Shown: positions 1-7,049 of the stretch, piece by piece | How the letters are laid out: each line of letters opens with the position of its first letter | How positions within the stretch are numbered: position 1 is the first letter of the stretch | DNA from: an uncultured Roseateles sp. | GTDB taxonomy: Bacteria; Pseudomonadota; Gammaproteobacteria; Burkholderiales; Burkholderiaceae | Assembly (NCBI GenBank): GCA_946480605.1 | Contig: CAMLKW010000134.1 | Coordinates: 1-11,867 of the forward strand | DNA: 11,867 nt | Reading direction: 5' to 3' | The notes under the pieces: model-generated | Told to the model about the DNA's origin: nothing | What the model saw: the letters and a program-made list of their open reading frames with translations, nothing else | Databases searched by the model: none | Translations under genes and position numbers: made by a program

Positions 1-1
1 G

Positions 2-703
2 TGGATGAGCTTCCAGTTGCTGGTCATGGTCATCTATCCCAGCGTCATCGCACCGCTGTTCAACAAGTTCGAGCCACTGGCCGACGTGGCGCTGAAGGAA
101 CGCGTGGAGCGGCTGATGGCGCGCTGCGGCTTCGCGGCCAAGGGCCTGTTCGTCATGGACGGCAGCCGCCGCTCGGCCCACGCCAACGCCTACTTCAGCG
201 GCTTCGGCCCGGCCAAGCGTGTGGTGTTCTTCGACACGCTGCTTGGCAAACTCAATGGCGAGGAGCTGGAGGCCGTGCTGGCCCATGAGCTGGGCCACTT
301 CAGGCACCGCCACATCACCAAGCGCATCGCGCTGGCCTTCGTCATGAGCCTGGCCGGCCTGGCGCTGCTGGGCTGGCTGGCGCAACAGCCGGCCTTCTAT
401 CTCGCCCTGGGCGTGCAGCCCAACTTCAGTGCGCCCAACGATGCGCTGGCGCTGCTGCTGTTCCTGCTCGCCGGCCCGGTGTTCGGCTTCTTCGTGACGC
501 CGCTGGCCAGCCACTTCTCGCGCCGCGACGAGTTCCAGGCCGACGCCTATGCCCGCGCCCAGGCCAGCGGCGCGGACCTCGCCTCGGCGCTCTTGAAGCT
601 GCACGAAGACAATGCCGGCACGCTGACGCCCGACCCGGTGTATGCGCGCTTCTACTACTCGCACCCGCCAGCCGCTGAACGCCTGGCCGCCCTCGCGTCA
701 TGA
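2..703 (+). CDS. M48 family zinc metallopeptidase, Ste24/CAAX-protease-like (5' partial)
   Basis: C-terminal part of an integral-membrane zinc protease, open at the left edge. The reading frame enters at base 2, so the ATG at 5 is internal. The zinc-binding HExxH motif is HELGH (codons 284-298), and the downstream Glu ligand lies in DEFQAD, inside the usual (D/E)EFxAD context. Two hydrophobic segments follow HELGH, one just after it and one in the ALALLLFLLAGPVFG region. The C-terminal SHPPxxERLAAL is also typical of Ste24-type enzymes. Family members are roughly 410-430 residues; about 233 are visible, so the N-terminal membrane domain is off-window. The role is inferred as cytoplasmic-membrane protein quality control; bacterial members have no known prenylated substrate. 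Its stop overlaps the next start (ATGA, 700-703), indicating co-translation. HtpX is an alternative family, but the overall pattern fits the Ste24 type better. Confidence 0.9.
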   Translation, partial: WMSFQLLVMVIYPSVIAPLFNKFEPLADVALKERVERLMARCGFAAKGLFVMDGSRRSAHANAYFSGFGPAKRVVFFDTLLGKLNGEELEAVLAHELGHFRHRHITKRIALAFVMSLAGLALLGWLAQQPAFYLALGVQPNFSAPNDALALLLFLLAGPVFGFFVTPLASHFSRRDEFQADAYARAQASGADLASALLKLHEDNAGTLTPDPVYARFYYSHPPAAERLAALAS

Positions 704-1035
704 ACGATTTGCTGCTCGCCCAATGTGACCCCAAAGCCCCGCTGCTGGACGCCGACACGCGCGCCCGCGTGCTGGCCGCCCTGCCCTTTTTTTTTTTTTT
801 TGCTGAAGGCCGCGTCATCGGCCGCCGCTTCGGCTTCGACAACTACTACCAGACCATGGCCTTCGTCGATGCGGTCGCCGAGATCGCCCATGCGCAGGAC
901 CACCACCCCGAGATGCTGGTCGGCTACGACGCCTGCACGGTCAGCTGGACCACGCACTCGCGTGGCGGCCTGACGCTGAACGATGCGATCTGCGCAGCCC
1001 AGGTCAGCTCGCTGCCCGAAGCCTCGGGCTCATGA
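700..1035 (+). CDS. phhB: 4a-hydroxytetrahydrobiopterin dehydratase (pterin-4a-carbinolamine dehydratase) with an internal poly-Phe run
   Basis: Dehydrates 4a-hydroxytetrahydrobiopterin so that the pterin cofactor of aromatic amino acid hydroxylases can be recycled; cytosolic. It is 111 residues, normal for the family. The family active-site pattern is intact: His64-x3-His68-His69-Pro70, Tyr76 five residues later, His86 after nine more, then Asp95 in LTLND. The N-terminal third is odd. Codons 30-34 are five consecutive TTT (Phe30-34) from a T15 tract. From memory, relatives read LP-Gly-Trp-xxx here, so length is kept but a conserved Trp is lost. The gene may therefore be misread, or encode a damaged protein. 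It overlaps its neighbours by ATGA at both ends (700-703 and 1032-1035). No phenylalanine hydroxylase gene is visible, so the symbol is by family only. Confidence 0.9.
   Translation: MNDLLLAQCDPKAPLLDADTRARVLAALPFFFFFAEGRVIGRRFGFDNYYQTMAFVDAVAEIAHAQDHHPEMLVGYDACTVSWTTHSRGGLTLNDAICAAQVSSLPEASGS
787..801 (+). repeat. T15 homopolymer tract inside the pterin dehydratase gene
   Basis: Fifteen consecutive T, beginning exactly on a codon boundary and giving five TTT codons. Flanking DNA is GC-rich and TTT is otherwise scarce, since neighbouring genes use TTC. One extra T would read TTTx5-TGC-TGA and stop at once. One fewer T would shift to a frame that ends at the TGA at 971-973. It is either a sequence or assembly error or a real slippery tract. 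Confidence 0.97.
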
Positions 1036-1934
1036 GCAAATTCCAGGCGCTGGACCTGGGGCTTGTCGTGCGCGGCCACGGCCGCCACTACATCGTCGAG
1101 GACGCGGAGGGCAAGCGCCTGGTCTGCCACCCGCGCGGCAAGAAGAGTGATGCCGTCGTGGGCGACCAGGTGCGCTTTGCCGAGTCCGGCGACGAGGGCG
1201 TCATCGAGGCCGTGGAGCCGCGCCGCAACCTGCTGTTCCGGCAGGACGAGTGGAAGACCAAGAGCTTTGCCGCCAACCTGGACCAGATGCTGGTGCTGGT
1301 GGCCGTGGAGCCGGTGTTCAGCGAGAGCCAGCTCGCGCGCGCGCTGATCGCCGCCGAGTCCGCCGGCATCCGCATGGCCATCGCGCTGAACAAGACCGAC
1401 CTGCCCGGTACCGATTCGGCGCGCGAGCGGCTGGCGCCGTACCGCGCGATGGGGCTGACGATGTTCGAGGTCGCGCTGAAGGCCGACCGCGAGGGCTCTC
1501 GCGCCACGCTGGAACCCTGGCTGAAGGATCAGCGCAGCTTCGTGCTGGGCCCCAGCGGCACGGGCAAGAGCACGCTGATCAACCTGCTCGTGAAGGACGC
1601 TCAGGCCCAGGTCGGCGAGATCTCGCAGGCCTTGAACTCCGGCCGCCACACGACCACCACGACGCAGTGGTACTGGACCGACGACAGCCGCGCGACCGCG
1701 CTGATCGACTCGCCCGGCTTCCAGCAGTTCGGCCTGGGCCAGATCGCGGCAGCCGACCTGTGGCGCTTCATGCCCGACCTGCGCGAACACGCCGAATGCC
1801 GCTTCGCCAACTGCTCACATATTCACGAACCCGGCTGCGGCGTGCGCGCGGCAGTCGATTCGGGCTTGATCAGCGCCAGCCGATACCGCATATACGGCGA
1901 AATCCTCGAAGAACTCCAACGCAAGACCTGGTGA
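1032..1934 (+). CDS. rsgA: Ribosome small-subunit-dependent GTPase RsgA
   Basis: Circularly permuted GTPase that acts in late maturation of the 30S ribosomal subunit in the cytoplasm. Order over 300 residues: an N-terminal OB-fold region (about 1-70); then the GTPase domain in permuted order, with G4 NKTD (120-123), the P-loop GPSGTGKST (173-181), the switch region SGRHTTT (203-209) and G3 DSPG (226-229). A C-terminal zinc knuckle follows with Cys256-x4-Cys261-x-His263-x5-Cys269. All key residues are present and length is normal. The ATG at 1032 overlaps the upstream stop (ATGA), and the stop overlaps the downstream GTG start (GTGA, 1931-1934). Translation is thus probably coupled along the whole run, with no separate promoter visible. 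Identification is firm. Confidence 0.97.
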   Translation: MSKFQALDLGLVVRGHGRHYIVEDAEGKRLVCHPRGKKSDAVVGDQVRFAESGDEGVIEAVEPRRNLLFRQDEWKTKSFAANLDQMLVLVAVEPVFSESQLARALIAAESAGIRMAIALNKTDLPGTDSARERLAPYRAMGLTMFEVALKADREGSRATLEPWLKDQRSFVLGPSGTGKSTLINLLVKDAQAQVGEISQALNSGRHTTTTTQWYWTDDSRATALIDSPGFQQFGLGQIAAADLWRFMPDLREHAECRFANCSHIHEPGCGVRAAVDSGLISASRYRIYGEILEELQRKTW

Positions 1935-2665
1935 AAACCGCTCTCCTCTCCCTGTGCGCCGCCGCCCTGCTGGCCGCCTGCGCCAGCCCCAAGCTCACGC
2001 CGCCGCCTTCGGCGGACGGCTGGCAGTCACTCGCCCTGCCCGGCAAGAAGTCGACCCGCTACAGCTGGACCGAGAAGGATGGCCGCCCGGCGCTGGAAGC
2101 CGCGTCCGAACGCTCCGCCAGCATCTGGCGCAAGCGTCTGGACCCGGCGCTGGACGGGGTCGGCCAGGTCAGCTTCTCGTGGTGGGCGCAGCGCCTCATC
2201 CCCGATGCCAGCGTGGCCGACATCGACCGCGAGGACGCCGTTGCGCGCGTCATCTTCGGCTTCGGCGGCGACACCGACAAACTGCCGTTGCGCACGCGCA
2301 TGAAGTTCGAACTGGCCCAGGCCCTCACCGGCGAGGCGCCTCCCTACGCGACACTGATGTACGTCTGGGACAGCCAGTTGCCGGTGGGCACCGTGGTCGT
2401 CAACCCGCGCAGCGACCGCATCCGCAAGATCGTCGTGGACTCCGGCCCCGGCCATCTGCACCGCTGGCGCGACCACCGCCGCGACCTGGCGGCCGACTTC
2501 CGCCTGGCCTTCGGCGAGGAGCCGGGGCCGCTGACGTCCATGGCCGTCATGACCGACAGCGACAACAACCGCGCATCGGCACGAACCTGGTACGGCGCGG
2601 TGGAACTGGTGCCGCCGCAGCTCAGCGGCGGGGAGGCTGCAAGGGCAAGGGCGCCGAGTCCTTGA
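1931..2665 (+). CDS. DUF3047 family lipoprotein
   Basis: A 244-residue protein with a lipoprotein signal peptide: Lys2, a hydrophobic core, then the lipobox L-A-A-Cys17, so it is predicted to be lipidated and held in the periplasm or outer membrane. The mature part matches what I recall of DUF3047: an early Trp, a SASIWRK segment, a central ARVIFGFGG strand, PYATLMYVWDSQLPVGT, a DFRLAFGEEPG segment and the C-terminal MTDSDNN...WYG. Function of the family is unknown. The GTG start at 1931 is chosen because it overlaps the RsgA stop (GTGA) and opens directly into the signal peptide; no Shine-Dalgarno stands out, so translation is probably coupled. The last 44 bp overlap the opposite-strand small membrane protein gene. 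Confidence 0.85.
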   Translation: MKTALLSLCAAALLAACASPKLTPPPSADGWQSLALPGKKSTRYSWTEKDGRPALEAASERSASIWRKRLDPALDGVGQVSFSWWAQRLIPDASVADIDREDAVARVIFGFGGDTDKLPLRTRMKFELAQALTGEAPPYATLMYVWDSQLPVGTVVVNPRSDRIRKIVVDSGPGHLHRWRDHRRDLAADFRLAFGEEPGPLTSMAVMTDSDNNRASARTWYGAVELVPPQLSGGEAARARAPSP

Positions 2666-2897
2666 CCTCGCGCGCCTCGATGTCGACGACATCCTCCGCC
2701 GATGGCGCCTGACGCTGCGCCCAGGGATTGCGGTTCATGCGGAACGCCACGTTGGGCTTCTTGCCGCGAAGCAGGCTGACGGCGACGAACAGCGCAAAGG
2801 CCAGCACGGCGAACAGGAACACGGCCAAGCCCACGAGGGCTCCGGCAAGCAGGATGACGAGGCGGATCAGCGAACGGAACAGGCGCATGGCCCGCAT
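2622..2897 (-). CDS. Small membrane protein of unknown function
   Basis: 91 residues from the ATG at 2897, or 88 from the in-frame ATG at 2888; neither has a clear ribosome binding site, so the start is uncertain. Residues about 8-42 form a long hydrophobic stretch, either one long or two short membrane helices, bounded by Arg residues and then RGKKP. A polar tail follows, containing EDVVDIEAREV, an acidic motif I associate with small uncharacterised Burkholderiales proteins (recollection only). The gene starts 11 nt after the SDR stop on the same strand, so it is probably the last gene of that operon. Its 3' end lies inside the 3' end of the opposite DUF3047 gene. It is supported by strand, spacing and protein-like composition; I do not recognise a function. 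Confidence 0.7.
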   Translation of the reverse strand: MRAMRLFRSLIRLVILLAGALVGLAVFLFAVLAFALFVAVSLLRGKKPNVAFRMNRNPWAQRQAPSAEDVVDIEAREVKDSAPLPLQPPRR

Positions 2898-2908
2898 TGT
2901 CGGACGGC

Positions 2909-3649
2909 TCAGCCCCGCCCGACGAAAGGCATGTTCGTCGCCATGACCGTCAGGGTCTGCACATTGGCCGACAGCGGCAGGCCGGCCATGTAGAGCACGG
3001 CGCGGGCCACGTCCTCGACGTCCATGCGCGGTTCGACCGCGATCTCGCCGTTGGCCTGCGGCATGCCGCGCGCCATCTTCTCGGTCATCTCCGTCGCGGC
3101 ATTGCCGATGTCGATCTGTCCGGCCGCGATGTCGAAGGCACGGCCGTCCAGGCTCAGCGACTTGGTCAGGCCCGTGATGGCATGCTTGGTGGACGTGTAG
3201 GGCGCCGAGAACGGCCGCGGCGCATGGGCCGAGATGGAGCCGTTGTTGATGATGCGGCCGCCGCGCGGGTCCTGCGACTTCATCAGCCGGAAGGCCGCGC
3301 GGGCGCACAGGAAGCTGCCGGTCAGATTGGTGTCCACCACCGCCCGCCACTGCGCCACCGGCAGTTCGTCGATGGGCACGCCGATCGCGCTGATGCCGGC
3401 GTTGTTGAACAGCAGGTCCAGCCGGCCGAAGCGCTGCTGCAGGGCGGCGAAGGCGGCGTCCACCTGGGCCTCGTCGGCCACGTCGGCGGGCAGGTGCAGC
3501 GCCCCGGGCTGCAAGTCCGCCAGCGTCTCCCGCAGCGGCGCCTCGCGGCGGCCCATCAGCGCCAGCGTCCAGCCCTCGCGGGCCAGCGCGCGGGCGACGG
3601 CGCGGCCTATGCCGGAACCGGCGCCGGTGACGAGGGCGATCCGCCCCAT
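2909..3649 (-). CDS. Classical short-chain dehydrogenase/reductase (SDR)
   Basis: NAD(P)-dependent oxidoreductase of 246 residues, cytosolic; substrate unknown. The full classical SDR signature is present: cofactor-binding TGAGSGIG (8-15), Asp56 in the PADV adenine-ring site, NNAG (82-85), and the catalytic tetrad Asn108, Ser138, Tyr151 and Lys155 (YTSTK). GRRE after the second strand suggests NADP preference (inference). It begins 7 nt after the stop of the CsgG-like gene; a GAGG ribosome-binding sequence overlaps that stop, so the two genes are probably co-transcribed. The C-terminus ends in MPFVGRG, without the long substrate loop of larger SDRs. Annotation as a generic SDR oxidoreductase is safe; a narrower name would be a guess. 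Confidence 0.92.
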   Translation of the reverse strand: MGRIALVTGAGSGIGRAVARALAREGWTLALMGRREAPLRETLADLQPGALHLPADVADEAQVDAAFAALQQRFGRLDLLFNNAGISAIGVPIDELPVAQWRAVVDTNLTGSFLCARAAFRLMKSQDPRGGRIINNGSISAHAPRPFSAPYTSTKHAITGLTKSLSLDGRAFDIAAGQIDIGNAATEMTEKMARGMPQANGEIAVEPRMDVEDVARAVLYMAGLPLSANVQTLTVMATNMPFVGRG

Positions 3650-3656
3650 GACCGCC

Positions 3657-4598
3657 TCAGCGGCTGATGGGCATCAGCAGCGTGCGCTGCACCCAGCCGC
3701 TGAAGTTGGCGGCGTCCACCTGCATGAAGCCGTCCTTGACCTCGCCGCTGGCCACCAGTTCGTCGCTGCGGTTCAGCGTGGCGACGACCTTGCTGTCGCG
3801 CGAGGCCGAGGCGTAGACCTTCACGTTGGCGATCTTGGCGACGAACATCTGGCCGGCATTGATGGGTGCCGCGGCCTTGGTGGACGCGCCCGCATTGGCG
3901 TCGCCGGCGGCGCTGCCGGTGCGGATCAGGCTTTCCTGATCTCGGATGGCCAGCACGATCTTGTTGTAGTTGTCCAGGAAGCTGGCCGCGATGAGCTTGC
4001 CCTCGGCGGTGCTGGTGTAGCCGCCCAGCCCGCCCACGGCGCCCCCACCAAAGCCCCAGCCGCCGATGGAGAAGTCCGTCTTGCTGGCATTGCCCTCGGC
4101 CGCCGCGACCTGGATGCTGGAGCGCACGTCGGCCAGCATCAGGCTGGTGGAGGCATCCTTGAACTTGAGGCCTCCGGCGATGGCACCCAGCACGCCCAGC
4201 TTGCCGCCCAGGAAGCCGCCGATGCCGCCGCTGGTGTTGGCGCCGACCTGCACATTGGGCGTCATGACGAAGTCGGCCGCCTGCATCTGGCCCTTGCCGA
4301 TGTTGGACTCTTGGCGCATCTCACCCGCCGAGGCCAGCGCGCGCTCCTGCTGGATGTTTTGCATGGCCTGGCCGCGTTCGACCACATCGAAGCAGCCCGA
4401 CTGCTGCACCATCATGCGCAGCAGCGCGGCCGGCGAGCCCAGGCCGTAGCGGCTGATGTGGTTCCAGCCGGTCTGGGGCTCGGCCACCGCCAGCACACCC
4501 AGCTTCTTGCTGCACTTCTCGACGGTGGAGCCGGCCTCCTGCGCCTGGGCGCCTGCGGTCAGGCCGGCCAGCATCAGCGTGTACAGGGTCTTGTTCAT
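3657..4598 (-). CDS. CsgG/HfaB-like secreted protein with C-terminal SH3-like domain
   Basis: 313 residues. A Sec signal peptide (1-19, cleaving after AGAQA) is followed by a CsgG/HfaB-type domain (about 32-225). That domain carries the GCFDVVERG segment (68-76), an ADFVMTP strand (108-114), [11 protein letters not shown] (152-162) and [14 protein letters not shown] (198-211). Two glycine-rich stretches (119-143 and 179-193) interrupt it. An Ala-rich linker (228-245) leads to a bacterial SH3-like domain (about 250-309, ending GWVQRTLL). Unlike curli CsgG, there is no lipobox Cys at the cleavage site; Cys29 and Cys69 could form a disulfide. Function is inferred as a periplasmic or outer-membrane-associated envelope protein. 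No curli or holdfast genes are nearby. The ATG at 4598 is chosen over the in-frame TTG at 4613 because a strong GGAGAGG lies six nt upstream. Confidence 0.82.
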   Translation of the reverse strand: MNKTLYTLMLAGLTAGAQAQEAGSTVEKCSKKLGVLAVAEPQTGWNHISRYGLGSPAALLRMMVQQSGCFDVVERGQAMQNIQQERALASAGEMRQESNIGKGQMQAADFVMTPNVQVGANTSGGIGGFLGGKLGVLGAIAGGLKFKDASTSLMLADVRSSIQVAAAEGNASKTDFSIGGWGFGGGAVGGLGGYTSTAEGKLIAASFLDNYNKIVLAIRDQESLIRTGSAAGDANAGASTKAAAPINAGQMFVAKIANVKVYASASRDSKVVATLNRSDELVASGEVKDGFMQVDAANFSGWVQRTLLMPISR

Positions 4599-4604
4599 CG
4601 CGTT

Positions 4605-4611
4605 CCTCTCC
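4605..4611 (-). promoter_or_regulatory. Ribosome binding site deciding the CsgG-like start
   Basis: GGAGAGG on the minus strand with a 6-nt spacer to the ATG at 4598. An alternative in-frame TTG at 4613 sits just upstream of the GGAGAGG and would have to read through it, so the ATG is the real start. Confidence 0.85.
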
Positions 4612-4627
4612 AAATCTGCGAACCGGT

Positions 4628-4634
4628 GATTGTG
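4628..4634 (-). promoter_or_regulatory. Possible -10-like box CACAATC upstream of the CsgG-like gene
   Basis: The minus strand reads CACAATC, matching four of six positions of TATAAT, with 29 nt between the motif and the ATG. The same heptamer lies at the same distance before the small gene at 11176. No convincing -35 box is seen 15-18 nt further upstream. It could give the CsgG-like gene its own transcription inside the 90-bp gap after the acylase gene. Motif evidence only. Confidence 0.3.
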
Positions 4635-4688
4635 CCGAGCGCAGGCCCGGCCCTACATCCCACGCCCACACGAGCAGGGTCGCCTGGA

Positions 4689-7049
4689 TCAGGGGCGCAG
4701 CACCAGGCGGTACCGCGTCTCGCCGGGCAGGAAGGGCAAGGCCTCGCCGGCCAGCCAGGTGGCGTGGTCGCCCCGATAGTAGGGCGAGAGCGGGTGGCCG
4801 CTCTGGCCGCCGGGGATGACCAGCAGGCCCTTCTCCTCGTGGCCCGGCGACACCACCATGCGCTGGCTCTGCCCGTGGCCGTGGTTGTGCACGCGCGGCA
4901 TGTGGCTGTCGCCGGCCATGCCCTGCGACGCCTGGTCCAGCCAGCCGGACAGCACCGGCAGCGCCATGCTCAGCGGGTGGCGCATGCTGGTGCCGTTGTC
5001 GGCGCCCCAGGTCGCGGCGGCCAGGCTGCCGTGCTTGGCGATGAGCTGCCGGCGGCTGTCCAGCACGGCGCGCTGCAGCAGTTCGGGCCAGGTCTTGTAG
5101 GCCACCGGCAGCGTGTCCGGCCGGGCGGCCTGGATCAACGCCCAGCCCGGCGTCTCGGGCACGACCTTCAGGTCACGTGCCTTCAGGCCCTGGGCCTCCA
5201 CCAGCGCGGCCAGCGGGGCAAAGACCTGCTCCAGCGCCCGCTCGCGGAACGCGCGCACCAGCAGGTAGCCCACCGCGTCCGGCCGAGCGGCATCGGCGCT
5301 CTTCTCGACCTCGGCGCGGTAGTCGCTCAGCCCGTGGGCGGCGACGAACTCGGGCGTCAGCACCCGTTCCAGCAGCAGCGCGCGCCAGCGCTGCAGGAAC
5401 AGCGCGCGGTGGTCCAGCTGGATGGCGTGCAGGCCGGCCTCGTCCAGCCGGTCGTGCGCGCGCAGGCCGTCGCGGATCTGCTGGCCGCGGGCGCCCAGAT
5501 CCCAGCCGCCGTTGCCGACGATCTTCATCGCCTCGCCGCCCACCATGCGCGAGTTGGCCGTCCACAGCCGGCCGTCGGCCGGGTCCACGATGCGCGGCTG
5601 CTCGGCAGCGGTCAGATAGCCCTGCCAGCGCGCGCGGCCGTCGCTCCAGTCCTGCGGGCGATCCATGTCCTCCCCACCGACCCGCTTCGGAATCGCACCG
5701 ATGACGGTCCACGCGATGCGGCCCGCGCTGTCGGCCACCAGCAGGTTCTGGTGCGGCACGCCGGTGCCGACGGCCAGCTTCACGGCGGCGTCGACGTCCG
5801 CCGCGATCTCCAGCTGCATCAGCCGCAGGTTCATGCCCTCGGCATCGTGCGCCACCCAGCGCAGCGCATGGGCCAGGCCGGCGGCGGCCTTGTGCGGCAG
5901 CAGGGGGCCCCATTCGCTCTCCAGCACCTCATGTTCAACGGCCGCTTCGCCGGCCACCTCGATGCGCTCCACGCTCCGCTTCAAAGGCTTCTCGACGCCG
6001 CCCGACAGGTAGTGCGTGCCGGCAGCGTTGAGCTTCAGCACCACCACGTCGGCCCAGTCTGAGGTCGTGTTGGTGAAGCCCCAGGCCACGCGGCCATTGC
6101 TGCCGGCCACCACCAGCGGCGCACCGGGCAGGCTGACGCCGGTGACGTCCCGGTCACCGCCCGCATCCTTCCAGGTCATGCGCACCTTGAACCAGGTACC
6201 CGGCGAGCGCAGGCCCAGATGCATGTCGTCGGCCACGATGGCGCGGCCGTCCACACCCCGCGCGGCGGCGACGGCGAAGTTGTTGCTGCCCAGGTCGCGC
6301 GCATCCTGAAGGCGGCAGTCGGCGCAGGCGGTCTTCAGCGCGCGCAGCGCGTCGGGCAGCGGGCTGGCGGGCAGCGGCACGGCACTGACGCGGCTGTCGT
6401 CCATGGCGGCCTGCCAGTCGGCGCTGTGCTGGGTCAGGAAGGCGTACCAGTCGGCCGGCACGGCGTCGTGCAGCAGCCCCATCGCGATGTCGTCGCGGCC
6501 CTGCGCGCCCTGCAGGTCCAGGTACATGCCATAGGCCACCAGCACGCTGTCGGCCGGCGTCCAGGGCTGCGGTTGCTGGCGCAACAGCAGGTACTCAGGC
6601 GGGCGGCTGCCCAGCGCCGCGAGACCGGCGTTGACGCCCACCGCATAGGCCTCCAGCAGCGCCCGCTCGTCGGCCGGCAGCGCGGCCAGGCCGGTCTCGG
6701 CGCGGTGGCGGAAGCGATGCACGCGGCGGCCCTGGTCCAGCGGCAGGGCCTTGGCGCCCACCAGCGCGGACAGTTCGCCCGCCGCGTTGCGCCGCATCAG
6801 GTCCATCTGGAAGAAGCGCTCCTGCGCGTGCACGAAGCCCAGCGCGCGTGCCACGTCCAGCCGGTTCTCGGCCGTGACGGTGGCGTAGCCGCGCTCGTCG
6901 CGCTGCACCTCGGCCGGCGCGGCCATGCCGGTGAGGCTGCGCTCGCCGTCCAGCAGCGGCAGGCTGGCGCGCAAGGCCAGCCACAGGCCCAACGCCAGCA
7001 TCGCTGCCAGCAGCAGCACCCCCGCGATGACCCGGCCGACCCAGCGCAT
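4689..7049 (-). CDS. Penicillin acylase family protein (N-terminal nucleophile amidohydrolase)
   Basis: 786 residues, typical for the family. An N-terminal hydrophobic segment (5-27) acts as a signal or membrane anchor, so the enzyme is predicted to act in the periplasm. The alpha-subunit region includes AxGFVHAQERFFQMDLMRR (69-87), a strong family hallmark. A spacer (about 225-254) ends at DLG-Ser255-NN, where autocleavage would expose Ser255 as catalytic nucleophile. The beta region has DDMHLGL (274-280), SLPGAPLVVAGSNG (306-319) and AWGFTN (322-327, with the oxyanion-type Asn). The substrate is unknown: acyl-homoserine lactones, beta-lactams or other amides are all possible. The ATG at 7049 shares one base with the upstream SDR stop (TGATG) and lacks its own ribosome binding site, so reinitiation is likely. 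An earlier in-frame ATG at 7124 lies inside the SDR gene and is rejected. Confidence 0.92.
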   Translation of the reverse strand: MRWVGRVIAGVLLLAAMLALGLWLALRASLPLLDGERSLTGMAAPAEVQRDERGYATVTAENRLDVARALGFVHAQERFFQMDLMRRNAAGELSALVGAKALPLDQGRRVHRFRHRAETGLAALPADERALLEAYAVGVNAGLAALGSRPPEYLLLRQQPQPWTPADSVLVAYGMYLDLQGAQGRDDIAMGLLHDAVPADWYAFLTQHSADWQAAMDDSRVSAVPLPASPLPDALRALKTACADCRLQDARDLGSNNFAVAAARGVDGRAIVADDMHLGLRSPGTWFKVRMTWKDAGGDRDVTGVSLPGAPLVVAGSNGRVAWGFTNTTSDWADVVVLKLNAAGTHYLSGGVEKPLKRSVERIEVAGEAAVEHEVLESEWGPLLPHKAAAGLAHALRWVAHDAEGMNLRLMQLEIAADVDAAVKLAVGTGVPHQNLLVADSAGRIAWTVIGAIPKRVGGEDMDRPQDWSDGRARWQGYLTAAEQPRIVDPADGRLWTANSRMVGGEAMKIVGNGGWDLGARGQQIRDGLRAHDRLDEAGLHAIQLDHRALFLQRWRALLLERVLTPEFVAAHGLSDYRAEVEKSADAARPDAVGYLLVRAFRERALEQVFAPLAALVEAQGLKARDLKVVPETPGWALIQAARPDTLPVAYKTWPELLQRAVLDSRRQLIAKHGSLAAATWGADNGTSMRHPLSMALPVLSGWLDQASQGMAGDSHMPRVHNHGHGQSQRMVVSPGHEEKGLLVIPGGQSGHPLSPYYRGDHATWLAGEALPFLPGETRYRLVLRP

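Noticed and set aside
1..288. A GTG-started frame at the left edge
   Set aside because: It is out of frame with the M48 protease, whose HELGH and DEFQAD motifs fix the true frame.
924..1790. A 288-codon minus-strand frame opposite rsgA
   Set aside because: It is antisense to a firmly identified gene and its sequence is low in recognisable motifs.
1250..1930. Extending the DUF3047 gene upstream to an ATG at 1250
   Set aside because: That part is an out-of-frame reading of rsgA. The GTG at 1931 opens directly into a lipoprotein signal peptide and overlaps the RsgA stop.
4599..4613. TTG at 4613 as start of the CsgG-like protein
   Set aside because: The added codons contain the GGAGAGG ribosome binding site itself; the ATG at 4598 has ideal spacing to it.
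3234..6062. A 942-codon open frame on the plus strand
   Set aside because: It runs antisense through the SDR, CsgG-like and acylase genes and has a His/Gln/Ala/Arg-rich composition with no recognisable domain. Long antisense frames are expected in GC-rich DNA with strong third-position bias.
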